Positions 45,351 through 52,926 of a DNA stretch of 53,326 bases are shown one piece after another. The translations under genes and the position numbers were made by a program. The notes below the pieces were generated by a model. The model was given only the letters and a program-made list of their open reading frames with translations, searched no databases and had not been told where the DNA came from. Origin of the DNA: Paracoccus nototheniae (lineage in GTDB: Bacteria; Pseudomonadota; Alphaproteobacteria; Rhodobacterales; Rhodobacteraceae); contig NZ_RQRT01000022.1 in NCBI RefSeq assembly GCF_004335005.1, positions 1-53,326 on the forward strand, written 5' to 3'. Position 1 is the first letter of the stretch. The number at the start of each line of letters is the position of its first letter.

Positions 45351-46208
45351 TCAGCGCGTGGCGCTGTACGGCAGGTTTTCGGTCAGGAAGGTGGCACCGG
45401 TCATCACGACCTCGGCCGCATCCAGAGGCTGATCATGTTCGATGATGTACCATTGCGTTCCGACCTCTTCGGCGGCGGGCAGGATCGCGGCCCAGTCCAG
45501 CACGCCTTCGCCCAGGGCCTTGAAGCCGCGCTCATCCTCGGCCTCGCCTTCGGGTGCATTGTCCTTGGCATGGATCGCAAAGACCCGGCCATCGAAGCGG
45601 TCCAGATATTCGACCGGGTCCAGCCCGCCGCGCGCGACCCATGCCAGATCCAGCTCGGCCAGCACATCGTCGCCGGCGGCCTCCATCATGATCTCCAGCG
45701 CGGTGCGCCCGTCGAATTCGGCCATCTCGAAATCATGGTTGTGATAGGCAAGGGTCATCCCCTCGGCCTGCAGCGCATCGCTCAGACCCGCCAGTTCTTC
45801 GCCAAGCGCGGTCCAGCCTGCCGCATCCGTCGGACGCGCTTCTTCGGCCAGATAGGGCACGGTGATCACCGCATTGCCGATGGCCTTGTTGAAATCAATG
45901 ACCGCCTGCAGATCAGCGCGCAGATCATCCAGCTGCGCATGGGTCGAGATCGCTTCGACCCCATATTCGGTCATCAGCGCGGACAGATCCTCGGCGCTGC
46001 TGTCCTGCATCCCGACGGTCTCGACGGCGGTGATCCCGGCGGCCTGCACGGCGGCCAGCTGTTCGTCCAGCGTCCCGTGATCGCGCAGCGTGTACATCTG
46101 GACCGCGATCGGCAGCTCGGCGGTGCGGGCATCCTGCGCCCATGCGCCCGTCGCGCTCAGCGCGACAGTGACCAGTCCGCCCAGCAAAGCGGAGTTTGCA
46201 AAAGTCAT
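45351..46208 (-). CDS. Secreted sugar phosphate isomerase/epimerase-family TIM-barrel protein
   Basis: A 285-residue TIM barrel with a Sec-type signal (NSALLGGLVTVALSATGAWAQD), placing it in the periplasm. Ligand positions are visible in LAYHNHDFEM, ELDLAWVARGG, FAIHAKDNAP and YIIEHDQP. It shares the fold of the two other isomerase-like proteins in the block but differs from both in sequence and export route. Two operator-like dyads overlap its promoter region. It may epimerise or cleave a keto sugar together with the GMC dehydrogenase and DUF1080 protein; this is inference. Confidence 0.9.
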   Translation of the reverse strand: MTFANSALLGGLVTVALSATGAWAQDARTAELPIAVQMYTLRDHGTLDEQLAAVQAAGITAVETVGMQDSSAEDLSALMTEYGVEAISTHAQLDDLRADLQAVIDFNKAIGNAVITVPYLAEEARPTDAAGWTALGEELAGLSDALQAEGMTLAYHNHDFEMAEFDGRTALEIMMEAAGDDVLAELDLAWVARGGLDPVEYLDRFDGRVFAIHAKDNAPEGEAEDERGFKALGEGVLDWAAILPAAEEVGTQWYIIEHDQPLDAAEVVMTGATFLTENLPYSATR

Positions 46209-46254
46209 GAAGTCCTCCTTGGCCTTCCCCTGCTCCTCTAGGGGTTGTCCCGAA

Positions 46255-46268
46255 TGTAATGGGTTTCA
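46255..46268 (+). promoter_or_regulatory. Candidate LacI-family operator 4
   Basis: TGTAATGGGTTTCA fits TGTAA-N4-TTTCA and lies 47 bases upstream of the secreted TIM-barrel gene. With operator 5 it forms a large imperfect dyad, 46253-46292. Confidence 0.7.
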
Positions 46269-46275
46269 GAGCACA

Positions 46276-46289
46276 TGAAAAGGATTACA
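46276..46289 (-). promoter_or_regulatory. Candidate LacI-family operator 5
   Basis: On the minus strand this is TGTAATCCTTTTCA. Its centre is 21 bases (two helical turns) from operator 4, in opposite orientation. Confidence 0.7.
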
Positions 46290-46347
46290 TTCGCGGCAGA
46301 ACCGGATTTCCGCCGATCCGGATCCGCCCCCGCAGCGGCCCCTTGGC

Positions 46348-47178
46348 TCAGGCCAGATCGCGGCAGGCCGCCAGCCAGCGGCCGATCACGTCCAGGGCAG
46401 GGGCCTCGTCCAGCCAGGGAATATGCGCCCGGCCGGGGATTTCGGCGGCGATCAGATCGGGACGCATCGCCTGCATCCGCGCCATGGTCGCGGGGGACAA
46501 CAGATCCGAATTGGTCCCCCGGATCAGCGCCACCGGCAGCCCCACGGTGGCCTGCCACAGGGGCCACAGATCGACCGGCGGCCCGTCGAAAGCGGCCAGA
46601 AACGCCTGCCTCAGGGCCGGATCATAATTGATCCGCAACCCGTCGGGCTTGGCGTCGTAATGGCGCTGCACATCCGCCAGCCAGCGCCCCTCGGGCACAT
46701 CGGCAAAGCCCGGCATCAGCCCCGGCATCCGCGCCGCCAGTGCCTCATGCGTCGCATCGCGGGGGCTGCGCCCGACATAATCAAAGATCCGTTGCAGCCC
46801 GTCCTGCGCGATCTCGGGGCCGACATCGTTCAGGCACAGGCCCAGCAGCCGATCATGCGCGGTGGCCGCCAGCACCAGCCCGATCAGCCCCCCGCGAGAG
46901 GTGCCCAGCACCGCCGCCCGGTCCACCCCCAGATGATCCAGCAGTTCGACCGCGTCGCGCGCCTCGCGCGGCACGGTATAGGTGTCGGCCCCGGTCCAGT
47001 CAGACCCGCCGCGCCCCCGGTAATCCATGCGGATCAGCCGCACGCCCTCCAGATGCGGCGCCACGAAATCGAAATCCGCCATCGTCCGCGTCAGCCCCGC
47101 CAGACACAGAACCGGCAGCCCCTCTCCCTCATCGGAAAAGACCAGCCGCGCCCCGTCGCCTGCCCGAAACTCCGCCAC
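46348..47178 (-). CDS. Alpha/beta-hydrolase fold protein
   Basis: A 276-residue alpha/beta hydrolase. The nucleophile elbow is VLGTSRGGLIG (G-x-S-x-G), the oxyanion region is LCLAGLTRTMADFD, and the catalytic histidine is probably in IPGRAHIPWLDE. No signal peptide. The start is a GTG at 47178, supported by AAAGGG at the right distance within the leader element that precedes it. It follows fabI on the same strand and may be co-transcribed; the substrate is unknown, an ester or lactone being the default for the family. Confidence 0.88.
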   Translation of the reverse strand: MAEFRAGDGARLVFSDEGEGLPVLCLAGLTRTMADFDFVAPHLEGVRLIRMDYRGRGGSDWTGADTYTVPREARDAVELLDHLGVDRAAVLGTSRGGLIGLVLAATAHDRLLGLCLNDVGPEIAQDGLQRIFDYVGRSPRDATHEALAARMPGLMPGFADVPEGRWLADVQRHYDAKPDGLRINYDPALRQAFLAAFDGPPVDLWPLWQATVGLPVALIRGTNSDLLSPATMARMQAMRPDLIAAEIPGRAHIPWLDEAPALDVIGRWLAACRDLA

Positions 47179-47188
47179 GCCGCAGCCC

Positions 47189-47240
47189 TTTCATCTTGGT
47201 CCAAATATCCCGCGGGGGTCCGGGGGCGCGAAGCCCCCGG
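47189..47240 (-). repeat. Intergenic hairpin-leader element, copy B
   Basis: On the minus strand an 8-bp hairpin (CCGGGGGC/GCCCCCGG, 5-nt loop, 47220-47240) is followed by ACCCCCGCGGGATATTTGGA and CCAAGATGAAA, ending ten bases before the GTG of the hydrolase. It matches copy A base for base over most of the tail. Confidence 0.75.
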
Positions 47241-47248
47241 TCCTGTCC

Positions 47249-48037
47249 TCAGAGGTTCTCGCTCTGCGGCATCCCCAGCACATGATAGCCGCCATCCACC
47301 GTCACGATCTCTCCGGTCGTGCAGGCCCCCCAGTCCGAGGTCAGCCAGACCGCCGTCCCGCCGATGGCCTCCAGCGTGGCATTGGCGCGCAGGGGCGCAT
47401 TCGCCTCGGTATGGCGAAAGGTCTTGCGCGCTCCGCCGATGGCGGCGCCCGCCAGGGTCTTCATCGGGCCGGGGCTGATCGCGTTCACGCGGATGCCGTC
47501 GGGGCCCAGATCATTGGCCAGATAGCGCACGCTGGCCTCCAGCGCGGCCTTGGCCACGCCCATGACGTTATAGAACGGCGTCACCCGGTTCGATCCGCCA
47601 TAGGTCAGGGTGATGATCGATGCGCCCGGCGCCATGATCGGATGGGCGCGGCGCGCCACCTCGATCAGGGAATAGCAGCTGATCTCCAGGCTGCGCCCGA
47701 AATTGGCGCGGCTGGTGTTCATGAACCGTCCGGTCAGCTCGTCCTTGTTGGAAAAGGCGATGGCGTGGATCAGAAAGTCCAGCTTGCCCCACCGTTCGGC
47801 CAGCGTCGCGAAGGCGCCGTCCAGCGATGCGTCGTCAGTCACGTCCACATCGACCAGCAGATCCGAGCCGACCGACGCCGCCAGCGGCTCGACCCGCTTG
47901 CCAAAGGCCTCTCCCTGATAGGAAAAGGCCAACTCGGCGCCCTCGGCGGCCATCGCGCGTGCGATGCCCCAGGCAATGGATCGTTCATTGGCGACCCCCA
48001 TCACAAGCCCGCGCTTGCCCTTCAGAAGATCGCCCAT
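47249..48037 (-). CDS. fabI: Enoyl-ACP reductase (NADH)
   Basis: A 262-residue short-chain dehydrogenase-type enoyl-ACP reductase that completes each round of fatty acid elongation; the target of triclosan-type inhibitors. The cofactor site is KRGLVMGVANERSIAWGIA, typical of FabI rather than ordinary SDRs, and the catalytic Tyr-x6-Lys is YNVMGVAK. It follows fabB after 15 bases on the same strand, giving fabA-fabB-fabI, the usual alphaproteobacterial order. Confidence 0.96.
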   Translation of the reverse strand: MGDLLKGKRGLVMGVANERSIAWGIARAMAAEGAELAFSYQGEAFGKRVEPLAASVGSDLLVDVDVTDDASLDGAFATLAERWGKLDFLIHAIAFSNKDELTGRFMNTSRANFGRSLEISCYSLIEVARRAHPIMAPGASIITLTYGGSNRVTPFYNVMGVAKAALEASVRYLANDLGPDGIRVNAISPGPMKTLAGAAIGGARKTFRHTEANAPLRANATLEAIGGTAVWLTSDWGACTTGEIVTVDGGYHVLGMPQSENL

Positions 48038-48052
48038 GTCCAGTCCCTCACA

Positions 48053-49282
48053 TCATTCCAGATAGCGCGACATCAGCAATGTCGCGTTCGTCCCGCCAAA
48101 GCCGAAGCTGTTCGACAGGATCGAATCCAGCCCCGCATTGTCCACGCGGCTGGTCGCAATCTCGCCCGGCTGAATCGCCGGGTCCAGCGTCGTCACATTC
48201 GCCGATGCTGCGATGAAGTCATTTTGCAACATCAGCAGCGAATAGATCGCCTCATGCACGCCGGTCGCGCCAAGCGAATGCCCGGTCAGCGACTTGGTCG
48301 AGCTGACGGGCGGCGTGGAACCCTCGCCAAAGATATTGCGGATCGCCCGGATCTCGCCCAGATCGCCGACCGGGGTCGAGGTGCCATGCGCGTTGATATA
48401 GCTGACCTTGCGGCCCTCGGGCAGGGTGGCCATCGCCACGCGCATCGACCGCTCGCCGCCCTCGCCCGACGGCGCGACCATGTCATAGCCGTCCGAAGTC
48501 GCGGCATAGCCGGTCACTTCGGCATAGATCTTGGCGCCGCGCGCCAAGGCGTGGGACAGCTCTTCCAGCACCACGACACCGCCGCCGCCCGCGATCACGA
48601 ACCCGTCGCGGGTCGCGTCATAGGGACGAGAGGCGCTTTCGGGGGTGTCGTTGTATTTCGACGACATCGCGCCCATCGCGTCGAAGAGGCAGGACAGCGT
48701 CCAGTCCAGTTCCTCGCCGCCGCCGGCAAAGACGATGTCCTGCTTGCCCATCTGGATCTGCTCGACGCCATTGCCGATGCAATGCGCGGATGTCGAACAG
48801 GCCGAGGTGATGGAATAGTTCACGCCCTTGATCTTGAAGGGCGTCGCCAGACAGGCCGAGTTCGTCGACGACATGCAGCGTGTCACCATGAACGGCCCCA
48901 TCTTCTTGGGCGCGCCCTTTTCGATGACCGTCTGATGGGCCAGGAAAAAGTTCGAGGTCGACGGCCCGCCCGATCCCATGATCAGGCCGGTGCGCGGGTT
49001 CGACACATCGCCATCCTCCAGCCCGGAATCGGCGATCGCCTGTTCCATGGCCAGAAAGTTATAGGCCGCCCCCGGACCCATAAAGCGCAGGTTGCGCTTG
49101 TCGATATGATCCTCCAGCACGATCTGCGGCATGCCGTGGACTTGGCTGCGAAAGCCGTGTTCGGCATATTCGGGCGCAAAGACGATGCCCGACTTGCCCG
49201 ATTTCAGGCTGTCGGTGACCTCGTCGGCCGAATTGCCGATGGGGGAAATGATGCCAAGCCCGGTGATGACGACGCGACGCAT
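48053..49282 (-). CDS. fabB: Beta-ketoacyl-ACP synthase I
   Basis: A 409-residue condensing enzyme needed, with FabA, for unsaturated fatty acid synthesis. The active-site cysteine is in [16 protein letters not shown], and the two catalytic histidines are in [11 protein letters not shown] and [12 protein letters not shown]. Length and motifs are standard. The start at 49282 has AAGGAGG upstream. It lies 31 bases after fabA. Confidence 0.96.
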   Translation of the reverse strand: MRRVVITGLGIISPIGNSADEVTDSLKSGKSGIVFAPEYAEHGFRSQVHGMPQIVLEDHIDKRNLRFMGPGAAYNFLAMEQAIADSGLEDGDVSNPRTGLIMGSGGPSTSNFFLAHQTVIEKGAPKKMGPFMVTRCMSSTNSACLATPFKIKGVNYSITSACSTSAHCIGNGVEQIQMGKQDIVFAGGGEELDWTLSCLFDAMGAMSSKYNDTPESASRPYDATRDGFVIAGGGGVVVLEELSHALARGAKIYAEVTGYAATSDGYDMVAPSGEGGERSMRVAMATLPEGRKVSYINAHGTSTPVGDLGEIRAIRNIFGEGSTPPVSSTKSLTGHSLGATGVHEAIYSLLMLQNDFIAASANVTTLDPAIQPGEIATSRVDNAGLDSILSNSFGFGGTNATLLMSRYLE

Positions 49283-49313
49283 GGGGGCCTCCTTGGGAAA
49301 TATGAATGGGGGA

Positions 49314-49832
49314 TCAGCTGGCCGACAGGGCCACCTTCATGTCCTTGACCAGATAGATGACCTCGCCATCGGCCTCGACCCGGCCATCGGCCACGCCCAT
49401 GGTCAGGCGGCGGGTCTGGATGGCTTTGGTGAAATCGACGCTGTAGCGCAGCAGCTTGCGGTCTGGGCGGACCATGCCGGTCAGCTTGACCTCGCCCACG
49501 CCAAGCGCATAGCCGCGCCCCTGCCAGCCGCGCCAGCCCAGATTGAACCCGGTCAGCTGCCACAGACCGTCCAGACCCAGACAGCCGGGCATGATCGGAT
49601 TGCCGGGGAAATGGCAGGCAAAGAACCACAGGTCCGGCGTGATGTCGAATTCGGCCACGATATGGCCCTTGCCATGGGCGCCGCCGTCTTCGGACACCTC
49701 GGTGATGCGGTCCATCATCAGCATCGGCGGCTCGGGCAGCTGCGCATTGCCGGGGCCGAACAGCTCTCCGCGCGCGCAGGCAAGCAGGTCGTCGCGATCA
49801 AAGCTGGTCTGGGTCATCGCCATGCGGGTCAT
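49314..49832 (-). CDS. fabA: 3-hydroxydecanoyl-ACP dehydratase/isomerase
   Basis: A 172-residue hot-dog-fold enzyme that dehydrates 3-hydroxydecanoyl-ACP and isomerises the trans-2 to the cis-3 product, the branch point to unsaturated fatty acids. The catalytic histidine is in [14 protein letters not shown] and the aspartate in [10 protein letters not shown]. Three methionines lie within the first six residues. The first (49832) has AAAGG too close, and the second (49823) has it at a better distance, so the true start may be nine bases downstream. First gene of fabA-fabB-fabI. Confidence 0.96.
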   Translation of the reverse strand: MTRMAMTQTSFDRDDLLACARGELFGPGNAQLPEPPMLMMDRITEVSEDGGAHGKGHIVAEFDITPDLWFFACHFPGNPIMPGCLGLDGLWQLTGFNLGWRGWQGRGYALGVGEVKLTGMVRPDRKLLRYSVDFTKAIQTRRLTMGVADGRVEADGEVIYLVKDMKVALSAS

Positions 49833-49947
49833 GCCTTTGTTCTGCGGCCCCTGCGGGCCGGTCGGGGTCCAAGATTGACGCTGCGTTTAGCATCCGGGGT
49901 CAGATCGGCGCAAGGGCAAGCCGAGGCCCGCCCCGCCCGCGCGCGGA

Positions 49948-50823
49948 TCAGAACCACTGCCCCGGTTCCATCAGCCCCAGATCCATCAGCTGCTGCCCCG
50001 TCCAGTCGAACGGATGCGAATTGCGCCAGGTCATGTCGCCCACCTGATCGCGCGATCCGGGATTGGTGGCCAGCGCCTTGGCCACACGAAAGGACGCGAT
50101 GGCGGCGGTCAGGTTGTGATGCCAAGGGCAGGAATAGGTGTTGTATTCCTCGATGGTGAAACGGTGATCGGCGGTGACCTTCAGATCGGGCGCGGCGCGG
50201 AAGAGGGCGATCCGGTCGATGCGGCGGCGATCAGGGGGCAACAGCTCCTCGTATCGCCAGCGCAGCCCGCCGTGGAAATCCAGCTGTCGTTCGCGGGGCG
50301 TGCCGTCCGGACCGTTGCGCCCAAGCGCGTAATAGCCCGCCCGGTCGAACATCGCGTTCTCCAGATCCACCGCATCCGGGTTGGCCTTCAGATCGGGCGC
50401 ATACAGATCGACGACATAGGACAGCATCGCCGACCGGCGTTCCTCGGTGTGAAACACCAGCATTTCGCCGACGGTGCGCGTCTCGCAGAAGGGATAGAAC
50501 AGGAATTCGGAATTGAAGCAGTAATACAGCCATGTTCCCGGGGGCACCGCGCGGATCACCGCATTGACGGCGCGGACATGCGCATCGGGGCGGCGGGTTT
50601 CATAGGACAGCTGGGTGACCTTGGGCAGCACGGCTTGGGGCAGATGTACCGGCTGATCCGAAAACAGCAGGATATGACGAAAGCCGCGCTGCAGGTGATG
50701 TTCGACGGTCTGGGTGACGGCGGTGTCATCCTCGATCAGGATGATCGCCAGCGGTCCCTTGGCCAGCGTTTCGGGCTTGCGGGCCAGAAACGTCTCCATG
50801 TTCTGGGCGGTCAGCTGCTGCAT
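49948..50823 (-). CDS. Glycosyltransferase family 2-like hypothetical protein
   Basis: A 291-residue protein resembling the short GT2-like group (Glyco_tranf_2_4) found in Rhodobacteraceae. The N-terminal Rossmann-like part LAIILIEDDTAVTQTVEHHLQRGFRHILLFSD and the central FNSEFLFYPFCETRTVGEMLVFHTEERRSAM block fit, but the D-x-D sugar-nucleotide motif is not evident (NSE stands in its place), so catalysis is uncertain. A C-terminal YSCPWHHNL may be a metal or catalytic patch. Its ATG overlaps the stop of the Ala-rich anchored protein upstream, so the two are translationally coupled. Confidence 0.7.
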   Translation of the reverse strand: MQQLTAQNMETFLARKPETLAKGPLAIILIEDDTAVTQTVEHHLQRGFRHILLFSDQPVHLPQAVLPKVTQLSYETRRPDAHVRAVNAVIRAVPPGTWLYYCFNSEFLFYPFCETRTVGEMLVFHTEERRSAMLSYVVDLYAPDLKANPDAVDLENAMFDRAGYYALGRNGPDGTPRERQLDFHGGLRWRYEELLPPDRRRIDRIALFRAAPDLKVTADHRFTIEEYNTYSCPWHHNLTAAIASFRVAKALATNPGSRDQVGDMTWRNSHPFDWTGQQLMDLGLMEPGQWF

Positions 50824-51584
50824 CAGCGCATCACCGCCTTGACCTGCTCCAGCGCGCTGGCCAGCAGCTGGGGATTGCCTTCGGCTGCCGCGACAAGGCG
50901 CTTGAGCGTTTCTTTCTGCGCATCGGGCAGGGCGGACCCGTCGATGATCGCCTCGACCCCGCTGCGGTCAAAGCCTTCCGGGGTCATCAGCGCCTCGATC
51001 CGGGCGGCGACACCGGCAGCATCGGCGGTATCCGAGGCGGCGGCGGCGGCATCCTGCGCGGCGGCGCCCGCCTCTTCGGCGGCTTCGGCCGGGGCCAGTG
51101 CCGCCACGCCCGAGGTCGCGCCAGCGGCTGCGGCTGCGGCGCGGTCGGCGGCCTCCAGTGCTGCGACGGCGGCGGCTTCGGCGGCGTCGGCCGCCTCGCT
51201 GGCCGGACCGGTTCCGGTATCTTCGGATGCGCGCGCGGCCTCGGCTGCGGCATCGGCGGCGATGGCTGCGGCGTCGGCTGCCGCATCGGCTGCGGCTTCG
51301 GCAGCCGCCTGACCGTCGACCTGAGGATCGGCGGTGGCATCATCGGCCAGCTGTCCGGCATCCTGCGCGGCGGTCGCCGCATCTTCGGCCAGACGCGCGG
51401 CGTCGCCCGCAGGGGTGGCGGGGGCGTCGATCGCGGCGTCCCCGGTCACGGGTGCCTCGGCGGGCGCCTGCGCGACCTCGACCGGTGCCGGGGCATCGCC
51501 CGAGGGGGCGTCATCTTGCAAAAACCACCATCCGCCGCCCGCAGCCAGCACCAGAATCACGACGATCGGCAACAGTTTGGACAT
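50823..51584 (-). CDS. Ala-rich membrane-anchored protein
   Basis: A 253-residue protein that I cannot assign. The ATG at 51584, preceded by GAGGG, gives an N-terminal membrane anchor (LLPIVVILVLAAGGGWWFL, residues 4-22). Residues 25-190 are extremely Ala/Asp/Glu-rich with loose repeats of the type AAEAAADAAADAAA, probably a long helix or coiled coil. The last 60 residues (IEALMTPEGFDRSGVEAIIDGSALPDAQKETLKRLV) look like a small folded helical domain. A periplasmic spacer or scaffold role is possible. The gene is coupled to the glycosyltransferase-like gene and divergent from infC. Confidence 0.7.
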   Translation of the reverse strand: MSKLLPIVVILVLAAGGGWWFLQDDAPSGDAPAPVEVAQAPAEAPVTGDAAIDAPATPAGDAARLAEDAATAAQDAGQLADDATADPQVDGQAAAEAAADAAADAAAIAADAAAEAARASEDTGTGPASEAADAAEAAAVAALEAADRAAAAAAGATSGVAALAPAEAAEEAGAAAQDAAAAASDTADAAGVAARIEALMTPEGFDRSGVEAIIDGSALPDAQKETLKRLVAAAEGNPQLLASALEQVKAVMR

Positions 51585-51721
51585 TCGGCACCCTCGACCC
51601 AACAGGACATTACCCCCTTCTATGGCACAGCCCAACGGGTCCGAAAACCCGCGCGATGGCCGCAAACCGGCCCGATCTGCCCGATCCGGGTCGATTTGCG
51701 GGCCTGATTGATCAATTCCGG

Positions 51722-51749
51722 TTGAATCATGGCGCGCGCGGCCTTATTT
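51722..51749 (+). promoter_or_regulatory. Probable sigma-70 promoter of infC
   Basis: TTGAAT (51722-51727) and TTATTT (51744-51749) are 16 bases apart. The implied start point near 51756 lies downstream of the in-frame ATG at 51729, which would therefore not be in the mRNA. Confidence 0.45.
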
Positions 51750-51773
51750 TCCTGCCACTTGCGCATTGGCCAT

Positions 51774-51791
51774 AAAAGGAGCACCGCCATA
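51774..51791 (+). promoter_or_regulatory. Ribosome binding site and AUA start codon of infC
   Basis: AAAAGGAG (51774-51781) is followed after 7 bases by ATA (51789-51791), where the conserved IF3 N-terminus begins. No ATG, GTG or TTG occurs at this position. Confidence 0.75.
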
Positions 51792-52328
51792 GCCCGTCGC
51801 CCGCATAACGCACCGCCCCAACGTGACACCGGCCCCCGGACCAACGAACGCATCCGCGTTGCCGAAATCCGCCTGATCGGCCCCGAGGGAGAGAATATCG
51901 GCGTCGTGCCGCCCTCTGTCGGGATGCAGATGGCGCAGGATGCCGGACTGGATCTGGTCGAGATTTCGCCGAACGCGGCCCCGCCGGTCTGCAAGGTCAT
52001 GGACCTCGGCAAATACAAATACGAGATGCAGAAGCGCGAGGCCGAGGCCCGCAAGAAGCAGAAGGTCATCGAGGTCAAGGAAATCAAGTTCCGTCCGGGA
52101 ACCGATATCCATGACTATGACGTCAAGATGCGCAGCGTGATGAAGTTTCTGGAAGGCGGCGACAAGGTCAAGGTGACCCTGCGTTTCCGGGGCCGCGAGA
52201 TGGCCCACCAGGATCTGGGGCTGGAGCTTTTGCACCGCGTCCGCGACGATGTGGGCGAGGCCGGCAAGGTCGAGACCATGCCCAAGCTGGAAGGCCGCCA
52301 GATGGTCATGATGATCGCGCCGAAATAG
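51789..52328 (+). CDS. infC: Translation initiation factor IF-3 with AUA start codon
   Basis: Initiation factor 3 binds the 30S subunit, checks start codons and prevents premature 50S joining. The protein of 179 residues (with ATA as start) has the N-domain ([24 protein letters not shown]), the linker [17 protein letters not shown] and the C-domain ([48 protein letters not shown]). The ATA at 51789 is well spaced after AAAAGGAG and gives the normal length (E. coli IF3 is 180). An in-frame ATG at 51729 lacks a ribosome site and lies inside the predicted promoter. Non-standard start codons in infC are a known autoregulatory device. Confidence 0.95.
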   Translation: MARRPHNAPPQRDTGPRTNERIRVAEIRLIGPEGENIGVVPPSVGMQMAQDAGLDLVEISPNAAPPVCKVMDLGKYKYEMQKREAEARKKQKVIEVKEIKFRPGTDIHDYDVKMRSVMKFLEGGDKVKVTLRFRGREMAHQDLGLELLHRVRDDVGEAGKVETMPKLEGRQMVMMIAPK

Positions 52329-52352
52329 GTTTGCGACATCGACGACGGTTCC

Positions 52353-52385
52353 AAAGGCCGCGCGGGCATTGCCGCGCGGCCTTTT
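52353..52385 (+). terminator. Intrinsic terminator of infC
   Basis: A perfect 10-bp stem (GGCCGCGCGG, 52356-52365, with 52372-52381) and a 6-nt loop are followed by TTTT and preceded by AAA. It lies 25 bases after the infC stop. Confidence 0.88.
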
Positions 52386-52404
52386 GCATGGCTAGGGTGC
52401 GGGC

Positions 52405-52926
52405 ATGACCAACGCACCCCTGATCCGCCTGATGCGCCTGCCCGAAGGCGACCCCGACATCGCGCTGCCCCATTATCAGACGCCCGGCGCGGCGGGGGCC
52501 GATCTCTGCGCGAATCTTGCACTGGCCGACCGTGCAGCGGGGATCACGCTGCCCCCCATGGGCCGCGCGCTGATCCCCACCGGTCTGGCGCTGGCCATCC
52601 CCCAGGGCTGGGAGGTGCAGATCCGTCCCCGGTCCGGTCTTGCGCTGAAGCACGGTATCACCCTGCCCAACGCGCCCGGCACCATCGATTGCGATTATCG
52701 CGGCCCGCTTGGGGTGATCCTGCTCAATCTGGGTGATGCGCCCTTTACCGTCGGCCATGGCGACCGGATCGCGCAGATGGTCGTGGCACCCGCCCCGCAG
52801 GCGCGGTTCGAATTGGTTGACGCGCTGGACGGGACGGCGCGCGGGCAGGGCGGTTTCGGATCGACCGGGACGGGGTCCGGCGGGACGGGGTCGGGCAGAA
52901 TGGGCCCTGACGGAGGGCACCTGTGA
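52405..52926 (+). CDS. dut: Deoxyuridine 5'-triphosphate nucleotidohydrolase (dUTPase)
   Basis: A 173-residue trimeric dUTPase that hydrolyses dUTP to dUMP, keeping uracil out of DNA and feeding dTMP synthesis. The five family motifs are recognisable: [51 protein letters not shown] and [10 protein letters not shown]. The C-terminal flexible P-loop-like arm ([12 protein letters not shown]) is present, but the protein continues with an unusual Gly/Ser/Thr tail of about 20 residues ([19 protein letters not shown]). The stop overlaps the next start by one base (TGATG). Confidence 0.96.
   Translation: MTNAPLIRLMRLPEGDPDIALPHYQTPGAAGADLCANLALADRAAGITLPPMGRALIPTGLALAIPQGWEVQIRPRSGLALKHGITLPNAPGTIDCDYRGPLGVILLNLGDAPFTVGHGDRIAQMVVAPAPQARFELVDALDGTARGQGGFGSTGTGSGGTGSGRMGPDGGHL

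Noticed and set aside
49283..49313. Possible fourth copy of the hairpin-leader element between fabA and fabB
   Set aside because: Only CATATTTCCCAAGG resembles the tail; the GGGGGC/GCCCCC hairpin is absent, so it is not counted.
50985..51400. Repetitive GC-rich tract resembling a repeat array
   Set aside because: The repeats are irregular GCC/GCG-type alanine codons within the Ala-rich protein; there are no constant-length spacers, so it is not CRISPR or a tandem repeat locus.
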